Below, in pieces: positions 1 through 11,084 of a DNA stretch of 64,000 nucleotides. Under the pieces are notes generated by a model. That model was given only the letters and a program-made list of their open reading frames with translations. It searched no databases and was not told the DNA's origin. The DNA is from Saccopteryx bilineata (taxonomy: Eukaryota > Chordata > Mammalia > Chiroptera > Emballonuridae): contig NC_089491.1 in the NCBI RefSeq assembly GCF_036850765.1, positions 187,405,520-187,469,519 of the forward strand. Reading direction: 5' to 3'. Positions within the stretch are counted from its first letter, which is position 1. Each line of letters begins with the position of its first letter. A program made the translations under genes and the position numbers.

Positions 1-508
1 TGAGGGAAGTTTTCAGCTATGATATGTTTGAACAAAGTCTCTATCCCTTGTTCTTTCTCTTCTTCTTCAGGAACCCCTATGATGTGGATGTTGTTTCTCT
101 TCATGTTGTCACAGAGCTCTCTTAGAGGTTCCTCAGACTTTTTGTGTTTCTTTTCTTTTTTTGCTCTGCTTCCATGCCTTCATTTATCTTGTCCTTTAAC
201 TCCCTGATTTGATTCTCAGCTTCATCCATCCTGCTTTTAATTCCTTCCATTGTGTTCTTCATTTCTGATATTGTATTTGTCATTTCTAACTGATTCTTTT
301 TTAGTATTTCAATGTCCTTTTTTATATTTGCTATCTCTTTATTTAGGTGCTCGTAATGACCATCTATTGTTGTTCTAATATCTTTGAGCATCTTAACAAT
401 TGTTATTTTAAACTCTGCATCTGGTAATTTGGTTATATCTGACTCATTCAGGTCATTTTCTGGGGAGTTCTCTTGAATCATTTGTGTTGCATTTCTCTGC
501 CTTCTCAT
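1..508 (-). pseudogene. LINE-1 ORF1 (partial, frameshifted)
   Basis: The minus strand encodes the start of an L1 ORF1 protein, the RNA-binding, trimer-forming chaperone of L1 particles. Translation starts with MRRQRNATQMIQ at 508. A long coiled coil follows, with heptad-like Ile/Leu spacing (for example IANIKKDIEILKKNQLEM). The start of the RRM domain (CDNMKRNNIHIIGVPEE) is read near position 100, and the window edge cuts it off. A frameshift in the A-rich stretch around 140-170 ends the first frame at 122, and the RRM part continues in another frame. The copy is therefore not able to make ORF1p. The identification is strong; the L1 subfamily is not determined. Confidence 0.9.
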
Positions 509-1027
509 TTTGTCTGTGTAAAAGAATGTTTTGGCCACTGGAGTCCACTGGGTGTGGCCTCTGTGTTCCCTAGGTGTGGTCTGTCTGAAGGCCCACCACA
601 CCCTCTGCTGTTGCTGCCTAGGGTGTTCGGGTATGGGCGTTGCCAGTGCCTGCCCACTGAGGCTGTTGCTCTGGTTTCTGCCTCTCCTTCATAGGAGTGG
701 CTGTGATTATGTGCTCAGGTGTACAAGCCTTGGTGGCCTTGGCCTTTGCCCCACCCCCGCAGGTGGCATTATGCTCGGCCCTGAGGGCAGGAGTGAGCAC
801 CTTTGCTCAGCTGCGGGTCTCCGCCTGTTTCTGGGCTTTCGCCCTGCCCTTGCAGGATGAGCCCACTCATGAGACAGCTGCAAGCCTTGGCTCCACAGGC
901 CCAGTGGGATTGCATGCCCACGCTCAGTCATATCCACACTTTGTACAGTATCTGCCCATACTGAGTCAGAGCTGGCCTGTGAGACCAACAGAGCTTGCTA
1001 GGTGGACAACAAGTAGCTTATAAGGCA
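509..1027 (-). mobile_element. LINE-1 5'UTR
   Basis: This GC-rich stretch lies directly upstream of the L1 ORF1 start on the same strand, which is where the internal L1 promoter sits. Keeping the 5' end is uncommon, since most L1 copies are 5'-truncated. The boundary near 1027 is inferred from the change to a different ancient repeat. I did not find a target-site duplication, because the 3' end lies outside the window. Confidence 0.65.
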
Positions 1028-1300
1028 CTGGGACTTCTACCTTATTCTCTCAGATCACTTGCTGAGGGAAGCCACTGACATGTCTTGTGGACACTCAGGC
1101 AGCCATGGGGGAAGCCCACATTGAAAAGAACTGAGGCTGCTTGCTTATAGCTAGCACTGCCCAGCAGCCACTTGAGTGAGCCAACTTGGAAGAGAAGCCT
1201 CCAGTTCCAGGTGCTTTCAGATGAGACCACGGCCCCAGTCAACATCTGACTGTAGCCTCAACACTTGAGCTGGAACCCTGCAGCCAGGACGCACCAGAAC
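1028..1300. repeat. ancient mammalian repeat fragment, family not named
   Basis: Wording such as GGCTGCCTGAGTGTCCAC (minus strand) and the CAAGTTGGCTCACTCAAGTG block resembles an old, high-copy mammalian repeat that I recognise but cannot name with certainty. It separates the L1 5' end from the transposase-like remnant. No coding content is visible. Confidence 0.35.
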
Positions 1301-1329
1301 TCTCGCCACAGAAACTATAAGAGATGTAA

Positions 1330-3640
1330 ATAGCTATAAGTAATTACACTGGTGAACACAATTTTTGTTACATCCACAAAAACACTTGTTCTTACCTAAT
1401 TCGAGTGTGCTGATCTCAAATCTGACATTAGTTTTTCTCTATAAGCTACAGGTTTTTTTGCAATTCAAGATTTTAGGTTTTCATCTTATTGTAAAATTTT
1501 CAACATTTAGTTTAACATAATGAAGTAAAATGTCTTCTTGGGCATCATCTTTGTGAAAATATAATGATTTATATAATGCAGTAAATACACTAATACACTA
1601 AAAGATATGATTGCATCAGAATTTGTCTAGAATTTCAAAATAGAACATATTAAAACAGTTATTTTAATCATAACATTTTTGCAAAACTCATTTAAATTCT
1701 ATTCAGGTAAAAATTTGCATTTGTAGCTCTTGCATTTGTGTACTTGTCGAGAACAATCTCATTTGATGCTCCAGCAATAGTCTGCTCATCACTAACAGCT
1801 CCAAGATTTTCAGGAAACTTATCAAGGTGACTGTTCAGGAAGTGAATCTTAACACTCATGTTACATCTAATGTCGTGGAAAGCCAACAACATCCTTTGAA
1901 CCAGAAGTTTATAGTTTTCTGCTTTTTTGTTGCCAAGGAAGTTCTTTGTAACTGCAACAAAAGACTGCCATGCTGCTTTCTCCTCCTTATTCATCTTCAT
2001 GGCAAATTCTTCATCATGTATGAGGATGCAGATTTGAGGTCCATCGAATACACCTGCTTTTATCTTCTCAAAAGACAAGGCAGGAAAAGCAGAAATAATA
2101 TGTTGAAAGCATTCACTTTCTCTATTCAAAGCCTGAACAAACTGCTTCATTAAGCCAAGTTTGATGTGACGTGGGGGAGAAATGATCCTGTCTCGATTAA
2201 CTACAGGTTCATTCACAATATTCTGCATCCCTACTTCCAGAGTTTCATGTTTTGGCCACTCCTTCTGTGTTCAGTGTTTCTCCCAAGCTCGGCTGTCCCA
2301 CAAACATAGAAAGCAAGGTTACTTTGTGAAACCTCTCTGTTGTCCTAGCAGAAAATTTACCATTTTAAAATCCACACAAATGATCCAGTTATGCTCCTCA
2401 TACTTCAGAAAGTCAAGGACAATTTTGATGTCATTATAATATACTCGCAGATGAGTTGAATAACCAATTGGAAACGCTGCATAAACATTACTGTTGTGTA
2501 GGAGAACACATTTCAGACTCTGTTTAGAGCTGTCAAGAAATAGTCACCATTCTGTTGGACTGTAAGTGGTAACACCTAGCTGGCTGAGAAGACTACTGAT
2601 ATCTTGACAGTAAAGAAAGCATTTGTCTTTAGAAAAAAGTCCACAAAAATTTATTCACACTTCCTGAAGTGGGATACTTTAGCTGACTGGTGAAGTACAT
2701 TCTTTTCTTGAAGCCTGGAGGCTAATAACTCAGCTGCTTTCTTTGATTGGCCCAAACCTCTTACTAAGTCATTCAATTCAGGTTGGCTATCCTGCTGAGG
2801 GGTTAATGACTGCTTGGCATCAGAAGAAGACCATTCAGATTCTACAACCATTTTCTCATGCATCTTATCAAAATACACTTGATCACCATGTTCACTTTCT
2901 TTGTCCTTAGAAGAAATAAAACCATTGAAAACTGGAACCGGGAGTGTCTCAGAGTGTGGGATAGGTCGTATTGCTGAAAGAATATTAGGATATGCAATCA
3001 TATGCCGTTTTTTCTTGCTGATGCCCTTTGTATGGATCAGACAGAAATAACAGTCCATGCTGTGGTCCTTAGGTTCACGCCAAACCATGGGAATACCAAA
3101 AGGCATTCCTTTGCATTTTCCTTTTGTCCAATCATGAAGCATTTCCTCACAATTATGACACATAATATAAGGAATTCAATTCTTGTCTTGATCACCCAGG
3201 GGAACTTGAAAATAAGCAATATATGCACGTGTCACAAATGATGAAATATTGTGCCTTTGACATTGAAGTGTGTAACAGCCACATATATAACAGAAGGTGT
3301 CAGAACTATTCTTACATTTACACCTACTCAAAGAAGCCACAATTCAGTCTTAAAACAAAATAAGAGGGTATTTTTATCAGATAATAATTTTTTACATTTA
3401 AAAACAACTACAATTATGTAAAAGTGATGTTTGTAAAACATTAATTGCCTTGTGGTTATGTTCAATCCAAGAGTCGTTGCCCTTTAACTCCAATTTAATA
3501 ACCAATGCATGCCATTAACTGTAACAAAAAGAAATTAAAATTGCATAAAAACTGGAGCATGTACCAAAAAACAGATTTCAGATTTGGAATCAGCGATGTA
3601 GAAATATATAGAAAAAGTTCTAAAACCTCATGCAACAGAA
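1330..3640 (-). mobile_element. candidate DNA-transposon remnant with inverted ends
   Basis: This is the inferred extent of an element around the decayed gene at 1699-3335. Near each end is a 16-bp motif in opposite orientation: CAGATTTGGAATCAGC at 3579-3594 and its counterpart, reading CAGATTTGAGATCAGC on the minus strand, at 1409-1424. They differ at 2 of 16 positions and both read outward. Such inverted ends fit a cut-and-paste transposon. The exact termini and the TSD are not resolved. The flanks of the gene are AT-rich. Confidence 0.45.
1699..3335 (-). pseudogene. decayed invertebrate-type transposase-like gene
   Basis: Six-frame reading of the minus strand gives one colinear protein of an unnamed family that I recall as multicopy in arthropods, cnidarians and other invertebrates. 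In order it has a Cys-rich N-terminus (CKCKN..., CYICG, CHNCE), IPMVWREPKDHSMDCYFC near 3100, DSSKQSLKCVLLHN near 2530, ICVDFKMVNFLLGQQ near 2380, PCFLCLWDSR near 2290, HIKLGLMKQFV near 2160 and FPENLGAVSDEQ near 1800, then a C-terminal CKSYKCKFLPE. The Asp-then-CxxC layout and a family GERFH-type motif suggest a DDE-like nuclease; that part is inference. Lesions: TGA near 3180, a frameshift near 2650, TGA near 2550, TAA near 2310, TGA near 2280, then a deletion plus frameshift near 1785 that removes the GERFH block, and a further TGA after it. The gene cannot be functional. Parts up to 178 codons remain open, and no close mammalian gene comes to mind. Confidence 0.7.
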
Positions 3641-3660
3641 AATAAAAAAAAAAATTGTTC

Positions 3661-3789
3661 CCCAGTGTTATCATTGTGGTTTTTAAGGCATTACATTTAG
3701 GATGATTTGCTATGAAGAATTAGAACATAATTACAGTACCTCTTGCTGCTTTTTGGGAAGAAATCCCATGTGGCTCCCTTTTGTCTAGT
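3661..3789. other. short unclassified spacer
   Basis: AT-rich sequence with no recognisable gene or repeat. Confidence 0.3.
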
Positions 3790-4018
3790 ACTTATCAATA
3801 CTTTGTGACATGCACTAGGCTGGGGGACTAACATTCACAGTTCTCACGTTTGTGAAGCAGGGATGCTCACAGAGCCAGTGTTGTCTTCATCTCCATCTGA
3901 CAGATGAGGACATGAGGGTCCAGGGTGGGGAGGAACCTGCCAAAGTCAGACAGATATAATAAGGCATATCTATCTGTGCTAGGATTTGAACACACAGCTC
4001 AAGCTCTTAACCATGCAT
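3790..4018 (+). repeat. MIR SINE fragment
   Basis: The MIR core and tail are readable: GACAGATGAGGACATGAGGG, then a degraded 'cacagctcaagctcttaacca' end. It is an ancient tRNA-derived mammalian SINE and is diverged. Confidence 0.7.
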
Positions 4019-4439
4019 ATTATATTTCCTTGTAAATGCTTCATCCAGGAAAAAGTTACTGGGACCCTGCAGTGTGCCAAGCACTCGGTTGGGTCTTAGA
4101 GGATGTATCCTGCCCAACAATGCCAGGAGATGACTCTGGCCACGCTGGTGTGGCCCTCAGCCTCTTCGGTGTGGGCCCCGGTCACTCCACAGCCACGCCT
4201 CTCCTTCACCACAGGCTGAAGAACTCACCTGTTGCCTCTCCCCTCAGGAGCCCTTCCCTTCAGCATTTTCTCACAAGTAGCAGAGAGACACAGTCTTGAA
4301 CTGTCCACAAAAACACATGCCAGGCCCAGCTCTTGAGAAGGGCTTCCTGGCTAAGCATTGCCAGACAACGCACTGAGTAAATGAAAGTAACTAGTAGTGG
4401 ATGTTACAGAGGTCTCAGATACTGGTGGTTTTAGAATTC

Positions 4440-4600
4440 TGATCCTTCATGCGATGGTATTTGTTAAGCATTTACCATGTGCCAGGTACTCTTATGGGCA
4501 CTTGGGACAGACAGAGCAGCGAAAAAAGCAAAGATCCTGGCCCTGAAGTAGCTCTCAATAAACAATGTACTATGTCACGCAGTGATAGCTGCTGTGGAAA
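4440..4600 (+). repeat. ancient repeat (MIR/L2-like, GTGCCAGG..CAC type)
   Basis: AAGCATTTACCATGTGCCAG followed by 'gggcacttgggacagacagagcagcg' matches the old mammal-wide repeat that reads TGTGCCAGGCACTGTTCTAGGCACTGGGGATACAGCAG. I am unsure of the family name. Confidence 0.5.
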
Positions 4601-4865
4601 CAAGAAAACAGGGAGCAGAACAAAGGGGTTGGGAACACTGGGGGTATGGTGGTGAAGCCTACAGAATCCATGGGCTCGATCAGGGTGGGCCTCATGCGGA
4701 TTGAGGGGAAAGGGTTGGCAGGTGACCAACTGTCCCGTTTGCCTGGGACCAAGGGGATGGGAAAGCATCAGTGCTACAACCTGAAAGTTCTGGGTAAACT
4801 GGGAAGGGGTGGCCATCCCAGGAGCTGGTCCAGCGGGCACAGGAAAGATAGCTCCAGGTGCCTAG

Positions 4866-5078
4866 CTCTGTGGTTCTCAGCCGGGAGTGATTTGGCCCCC
4901 AGGGGACATTGGGCAGTATCTGGAGACATTTCTGGTCATCAAAGCTGGGGTGGGAAATGCTACTGTCATCTGGAAGGCAGAGGCCAGGAAAGCTGTGGAA
5001 AATGGAAAATTCCCCTGCGCACAGCACAGCCCCCACTGCAAAGGATGGGTGACCTGGCTCCCACTGTCCAGAGCACCA
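4866..5078 (+). repeat. MER20-like hAT-Charlie MITE
   Basis: It reads TGGTTCTCAGCCGGGAGTGA, then GGGGACATTGGGCAGTATCT, then a CACAGCACAGCCCCCAC block. These are the hallmarks of a short, non-autonomous hAT-Charlie element of the MER20 kind. It is old and diverged. Confidence 0.6.
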
Positions 5079-5862
5079 AACCAGTGTAATGGGCTAGATT
5101 CTCAGTCTTCTCTGGAGTCACTTAGAAAATTTCATTTGCCTTCTACTTCCCTTTCTATTCCTGAGGCTGGACTAGTCCTCTGATCACACCTAAAGATAAA
5201 GGTCTTGTCTCCTCTTCCTCTAGAGTGTGTCCCCATGGTCACTGCCTCCGTACACCAACCCAGACAGGCCAGCAGGGCCTCCTTAAATGGGTACTGTCTC
5301 TATCTTCCTGTGTCTCTGCCTGGCCATCCCCAAATCATCTTCCTAAAGAGGATTTTTCAGGCCACCATCAAACCATCAAAGTCCCCCTAGTCTTCCCAAG
5401 AGGGGTGGTGGAGGTGGTGGGATGGTGGCTTTATCGTGGCCACAGACATGAAAGGGACACCCCTTTGCAACATGCCTCCTTTTCAGCAGCACTCTTTGAG
5501 ATAGCCTGTGGGTTCTGGAGGTGACTGGGAGCCACGAAGAGGGTAGATTTCATTGATCCTTTTGCTACATTGGAAATTTGAAAAGTTAAGATAGATTCCT
5601 AGTTCCTTAGAACATATTGGGGCCAAGGCTTCCTGGCACCGGCACTTGAACATAATCTCCCTGAGTGCTGACCTGCACATTCATGGTTTCACTATGTTTA
5701 GACACACATTCTACCTACCACCTCTGACAAGGTTGTGCTGCCAACCGGTAAGGGGAGCAGGCAATTCGACAACTGTAGGGACAGGGCAGACAGAGTAGCT
5801 TGCCACGTAGCCACTTTGTAAGGCATAAGCTGGGTTTCATAGAGCCCCAATTTCAGGTCAAG
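5079..5862. other. unclassified, no gene seen
   Basis: Mixed sequence, partly L2-like near 5280-5390 ('cccaaatcatcttcctaaagagga'). No exon-like frame with splice signals stood out. Confidence 0.3.
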
Positions 5863-6250
5863 AAGGATTTTTAGCCCTGGCCGGTTGGCTCAGTGGTAGA
5901 GTATTGGCCTGGCATGCAGGAATCCCGGGTTCGATTCCCGGCCAGGGCACACAGAAGAAGCGCCCATCTGCTTTTCCACCCCTCCCCCCTCTCCTTCCTC
6001 TCTCTCTTTCCCTCCCGCAGCCGAGGCTTCATTGGAGCAAAGTTGGCCCAGGTGCTGAGGATGGCTCCATGGCCTCTGCCTCAGGCACTAGAATGGCTCT
6101 GGTCACAACAGAGCAAGGCCCCAGATGGGCAGAGCATCGCCCTCTGGTGGGCATGCCGGGTGGATCCCGGTCAGGTGCATGCAGGAGTCTGTCTGACTGC
6201 CTCCCCGTTTCCAACTACAGAAAAAAAAAGTAAAAAGGAAGGATTTTTAG
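5863..6250 (+). mobile_element. bat tRNA-derived SINE (copy 1 of two adjacent)
   Basis: The element spans 5875-6238. It has the tRNA-like head CCCTGGCCGGTTGGCTCAGT, the B-box GGTTCGATTCC, the body AAGTTGGCCCAGGTGCTGAG and an A-rich tail. The TSD AAGGATTTTTAG occurs at 5863-5874 and 6239-6250, 12 of 12 identical. The body also carries a CTCF-core-like CCACCAGAGGGCGA on the minus strand (6137-6150). Confidence 0.93.
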
Positions 6251-6627
6251 GCCCTGGCCAGTTAGCTTAGTGGTAGTGTGTTAGCCTGGTGTGTGAAAGT
6301 ATCAGGTTTAATTCCTGGCCAAGGCACACAGGAGAAGCACCCATCCGCTTCTCCACCCCTCCTCCTTCTCTCTCTGTCTCTCTCTTCCCCCTTTCCTCAG
6401 TCATGTCTCATTCAACTTTGTTGGCCCTCAGTGCTGAGGATGACACCAAGGCCTTGCCTCAGGTGCTAAAATAGCTCGGTTGCTGAGCAATAGAGCAACA
6501 GCCCAGAAGGGCAGAGCATCACCTGGTAGGGGACTGCATGGACCCCAGTCGGGGCACATGTAGGAGCCTGTCTCTCTGCCTCCCTGCCTCTCACTTAATT
6601 TACAAAAAAAGAAAAAAGAATTTTTAG
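6251..6627 (+). mobile_element. bat tRNA-derived SINE (copy 2, same target)
   Basis: This second, more diverged copy starts directly after the TSD of the preceding SINE. It ends in an A-rich tail followed by AAGAATTTTTAG (6616-6627), a third copy of the same target word with one change. Two insertions therefore used the same site. Confidence 0.88.
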
Positions 6628-6644
6628 AACATTCAAATTGTAGA

Positions 6645-7060
6645 TTTTAGATTCCTTTGGGTCTTCATATAAGTTCCGTGAGGGCTGAGATCTTTCTAAA
6701 TTCATCAGTGAAACTCAACCTTCCAGAAAATGCCCAGCCCATCGTAGATATTTGATAAACTCTTGTTGACATGAGTGTCATTCACAGGCTCTGTGACTGG
6801 ACCAGCTTCCTCCCAGGCTTCCTGAAGATGCTCCAGCAAAGATTTCTTGTGCACAGAGCGGGCAAGGAAGTTGGCCCCTGGCCTGACCTGGGTGGCTGAC
6901 TCTTTATTCTGGATGCAGGACTGGCTGGTTCCTGACTGAGCTTCTAGAGCCCCATTCCCACCCCATTCTAGATCATTTATGTGTCAGTGGGCCTGAGCAC
7001 AGCCCTGGCACAAAGTAGTTGCTCAGTAAATACTGATCGATTGAAGGAAAGAATGAATGA
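6645..7060 (+). repeat. L2 3'-end fragments
   Basis: Two L2-like ends are visible: 'agttccgtgagggctgagatct ... gatatttgataaactcttgttga' (6665-6770) and AAGTAGTTGCTCAGTAAATA...GAATGAATGAATG (7012-7062). The sequence between them looks unique. Confidence 0.6.
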
Positions 7061-7062
7061 AT

Positions 7063-7890
7063 GTGGGCTCTGGTCAAGCTCTCCTTTACTCCATAGCCAT
7101 AGTCAGGGTCCAACCAAGATGGGCAGAGACATAGCTTTTGACTCGGACCTGGGGCTTAAGCACTGTTGGATTCTATGTATTTTCTACAAGTCCTGCTTAA
7201 ACATGGAACCTGAGACTAGCTGCTGGCTCCTCACCCCCTTTCCTCTTCCCGTTGCTAGGCTAGAAATTGCCACTGGTGACATGACACTTCTGAGTACCAG
7301 GTTTTTGCTTCCTGTGCATTTGGGGTCAGTGTTTGAGAGGATCCACCACTTAGGAGAGCAGAGGTGCAGGAGTGACAGGCAGTCTCCCTGAGCCAGGAGG
7401 GCTCTCCTGCCTGGAACGTGAGGTGCATGTCGAAAGGCTCTCAGGGTACCCAAAGCCGTGCCAATTTGCAGTAATTAAGCGGCAAGACCCAAGTGAATGA
7501 GTTTGGAGTTACCACCTGACAGCCAGATGCCTGGGGTAGGAATGGAGGCCCAGTGCACAGGGACCCTCCTCATGTGGAAATCCAGCTTGCTGAAATAGTT
7601 GGTGACAAATCAGTGGAAAAATAATGATGGTGATTTGATGCTAATGTGGAAGCTCACTCCCAGGGCTTCCACACATAATCTCTTTTCCCGACAATGTCCT
7701 GAGGAGTCAGGGACTTGGCTTGGCCTCTGCTTTCTGCTCTCTAGATGGACAGCCCACCTCACAGAGCCTGGGTCTCAGCCACAGTGCACCTGCAAAACTG
7801 GGAAGATACATCCTGGTTTCCCGGTCAAGACCTTGCCTGTTGCTTGCCCCTGTCCTCTAGAAGGGCCTATGGGAAGCAGTCCCTGGGGAA
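7063..7890. other. unclassified, no gene seen
   Basis: Open frames here are up to about 136 codons but have no recognisable domain, and I saw no supporting splice signals. Confidence 0.3.
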
Positions 7891-8050
7891 GTGTTTCTCA
7901 GACATCATCTGTTTCAAGCCTGATAGCCGCTCTTTGAAGCAGGTGTTAATATACCCACTTCACAGATGAGCAAATTGAAGCTCAGACCTATCATGCAGCT
8001 TGACATGAGAGGGGTGGAACCCAGGTTAGCTTGACACCCAACCACACTCT
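7891..8050 (+). repeat. MIR SINE fragment
   Basis: CACTTCACAGATGAGCAAAT then 'gaagctcagacctatcatgcagctt' matches the MIR core and 3' part. Confidence 0.65.
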
Positions 8051-8109
8051 CAACAATCGTGACCATTCATCTCTCTTACACAGATGAAAGTGGACATTCT
8101 GATTTGGTT

Positions 8110-8540
8110 TGTATCCATTTTCCTGTGCTGCTATAACAAAAGACAACAACTTGGTGGCTTAAAACAACAAAAATGTATTCTCTCACCATTCCAGAGGCCA
8201 GAAGACCAAATTCAAGGTGTCTGCCAGGCTGTGCTCTCGAAGGCTCCAAGAGAGGATCTGTCTCTTGCCTTTCTTATAGGTTCTTGTGTTGCCAGCAATT
8301 CCCAGGTCCCTTGGCTGGAGGAGGCATAAATCCAACCCTCCACCTTCATGTGACATTTCCCTAAGTGTATGTGTCTTCACAAGGTCACCTTCTTTGAGGA
8401 CCAAGTCACATCTACTTACTCCTGTGACCATATCTTAATTTAACCAATTACATTTATAAAGATCCCATTTCCAAATCGGGTCACATTTAGAAGCACTTGA
8501 ACACATCTGACTTGGAGGGGGTCATATTTACTCCATAACA
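8110..8540 (-). mobile_element. MLT1-type LTR (ERVL-MaLR), antisense
   Basis: It runs from TGTATCCATTTTCCTGTGCT...CTTAAAACAACAAAAATGTA to ...TTTACTCCATAACA, the reverse complement of an MLT1 LTR, with TG/CA ends. It is an ancient solo LTR. No internal retroviral sequence adjoins it. Confidence 0.8.
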
Positions 8541-11084
8541 GGTGTTATAATTCTCTTTAGTCTACTTTGAACATAGAACAAGGGACATGACTCTAAAGAA
8601 AGGCACACAAGCAACTCAACTACAAATGGCAATTTCTCAAAAGAGCTGCACAGTCCCTTCCTGAACTCTATAAACACTAGTGCCAGTACTCAGCTTGGGG
8701 CCCTCTAGGACTCTCATGCCCAGAGCTAGAACTCGCATCAGGGATCTCCAGAGGTTCCTTGGAATTCCCAGTTCTGCAAAATCTCCTCGGGTTAAATTTG
8801 ATGTGTTGGCCCTGAGCTCCCTCTCCAATAGGTTCCCCATTCCAAAAAAAAAAAAAAAAGGACCATGATGCCTTTCAAAACAATGGGCACTTGTCAGATT
8901 ATCTGTTTGAAGAAAAGAAAGAGAGGACACACGGAGATTTGTCAGGAGCAGAAGAGGGCAGAGACAGGGTGACTTATTGTCAGTGACACCAATTTATCCT
9001 ATTAAGGAGTGATGAAAAGTTTTGCTTGGCAATTAGTCACAAGAGCCTTTTCCCCAGAGCCAGAAGAAATGGGAAAGGCCCTAGGAAAGACACGCTGGAG
9101 AACAGCCACAGCAAAGGCTCCTGACTGAGCCAGCACATTGGACTCTTCCGGGGGATTAAAAAAGTCCCAGAGCAGTGAAATCAGAGTGACCCCTACACGC
9201 AGGTAGGTAAGACGCTGAGCTGCAGAGTCCCGTCCAGCACTGTTATCTGAAGGCAGAAAGAGTCAGAAACAGCAGGGCAGAAATAGCTGTCACTTCGCCT
9301 CCGTTCATCTGGGTCAGCCAAGGTGGTACTCATTGTCCTGCTCCATTTCTTAGCTCTATTTCTTCTGGTGTTGGGGTGAAACAAGAAATTCTGAGACAGT
9401 TGTTTTGATGAGTTCGTTTGGATGGCTATTCTATACAGAAAGACCCATAACAAAATGTTAAAACAGATTTTTCTTACCAAAAATCAGCACAGCAGACATT
9501 CCTGACCTTCAGCCCCTCGCTGAGCCTGAAGCACCTCAAGTCCAGAGAGCGGGGAGAGGGGCATGGCCCGGGACAGGGTAGGCCTCAGCATGGTGCAGAG
9601 GTCTGCTTCATCTGTTACTTGGTCATAAAAGTAGTTGCAAGCCTGATGGTTTTTGCACATTTCAAAATGTACTGGGGCCAAGAGGATAGCAAATGTTTCA
9701 GAATGTCCCTGGTAACAAGGTGCCCACAATAAGGAAAAGCACATGGTCTATGCTGATTGGGAGGACATTTTAGGAGCTGGCTTTGTGCCAGGGACCTGCA
9801 GCACCAACTGCAAACAGCCAGCTGCTTGACCGAGTCTCTGTAACCGAGATGGAACATACCTGCTCCGGAAGCACACGGAGACCACGCCCAGCCTTTGTCT
9901 TCGCTGAGGACACCCAGGCCCGCAGCCAGTACAGGTCTCCCCATAGCACTCAGCAGCCCCTTTCATGACAAAAAAAAAATATTTTGTCTCTTTCCTTTAT
10001 TATCCAGAAGTTAAACTCACAGAATTTTAAAAACTCCACATATGTATTGCTGTAAAGAAAAACTAAAGGGCAAGTAACTTATAACACAAATATCACACTT
10101 AAAAAAATGTAAAGGCTCAGTCATGTCTGCCCAGAGACCTAAGGAGGGACTCAGAAATTTGCATATATGCGTAAATCACTATGCCTGTGACAACACATTT
10201 AGACTGTACTTCTCAGTGGCAGGTCATGTGCCACTAGGGGGCTGCTGTGGTTGACATGCACTTCTGAAACTGTACCCTTGGTAGAATTCTAAAAAAACTT
10301 GATAGTTGCATTCCTAAAAATTTCAGTATATATTTAAGCGGGTCAAAAAATATGACCTGTATGTTTTAGTAAATTATGTAATAATGAAGTTTTTTCTAGA
10401 CTTAAAAAAAAAATCAATATCTTAAGAGAAAATTCTGCACTGTGTGGGGTTTTCCTCACATTTTAAGGTCAGGATGTCTAGCATCATTGACTCTGAATGG
10501 CAGTAACTGCCCCCCCCACTGCATCATTGTGACCATTTTAAATGCCCCCTCCAAAAAATGATAGCTCAGTTCCCCCTGGGAATCCATTCACCTGGCTATC
10601 AAGTCTTGCTTCCTAAACCTCAGCCCTGTGAGGTTCCCTATGCTCAGATGGTCATTTCTTCTTTTACTCTTCCTTTTTTTTTTTCATTTCTAAGTGGGTT
10701 CGCCAACTCTCTGGCTCCGTTGAAGTGGGTAGCATTCACCCAGTGTTGGTCCTCTCACCTCTCCTCCTTGGTCTCACCACCAAGGCTGCTCTCTGCCTTC
10801 CTTACAGTGGAGAAGGCAATAGCAACAGTCACTCCAATGACTACTGATCTTCATCTGGTGACCAGAAGATGTTAAGTCTGTCCTTGAAGATGGTGGAGCA
10901 GTCTAAAGGTGGGGTTAGATGATTTATGAGAGGCACTACTGGATGTCACCATCGGTGATAACCCTGAACACCTTTTTCTCTTAACTCATTAATTAGTGTT
11001 AGTTCTGATAGTCTTATGTTTGGCAGTCTTGAGAGTTTTCTTCTTCTAGTTTGTCTGAGATGGACTAAACAGTGGACAGGAAAT
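8541..11084. other. unclassified 2.5 kb, no gene seen
   Basis: Low-complexity patches only (oligo-A at 8845-8859; AT-rich 9970-10420). Chance frames reach 109 codons without domain features. A CTCF-like motif at 10231-10244 is listed separately. Confidence 0.3.
10231..10244 (+). promoter_or_regulatory. candidate CTCF core motif
   Basis: CCACTAGGGGGCTG matches the CTCF core CCASYAGRKGGCRS at 13 of 14 positions. It does not lie in an obvious SINE. This is sequence match only. Confidence 0.35.
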
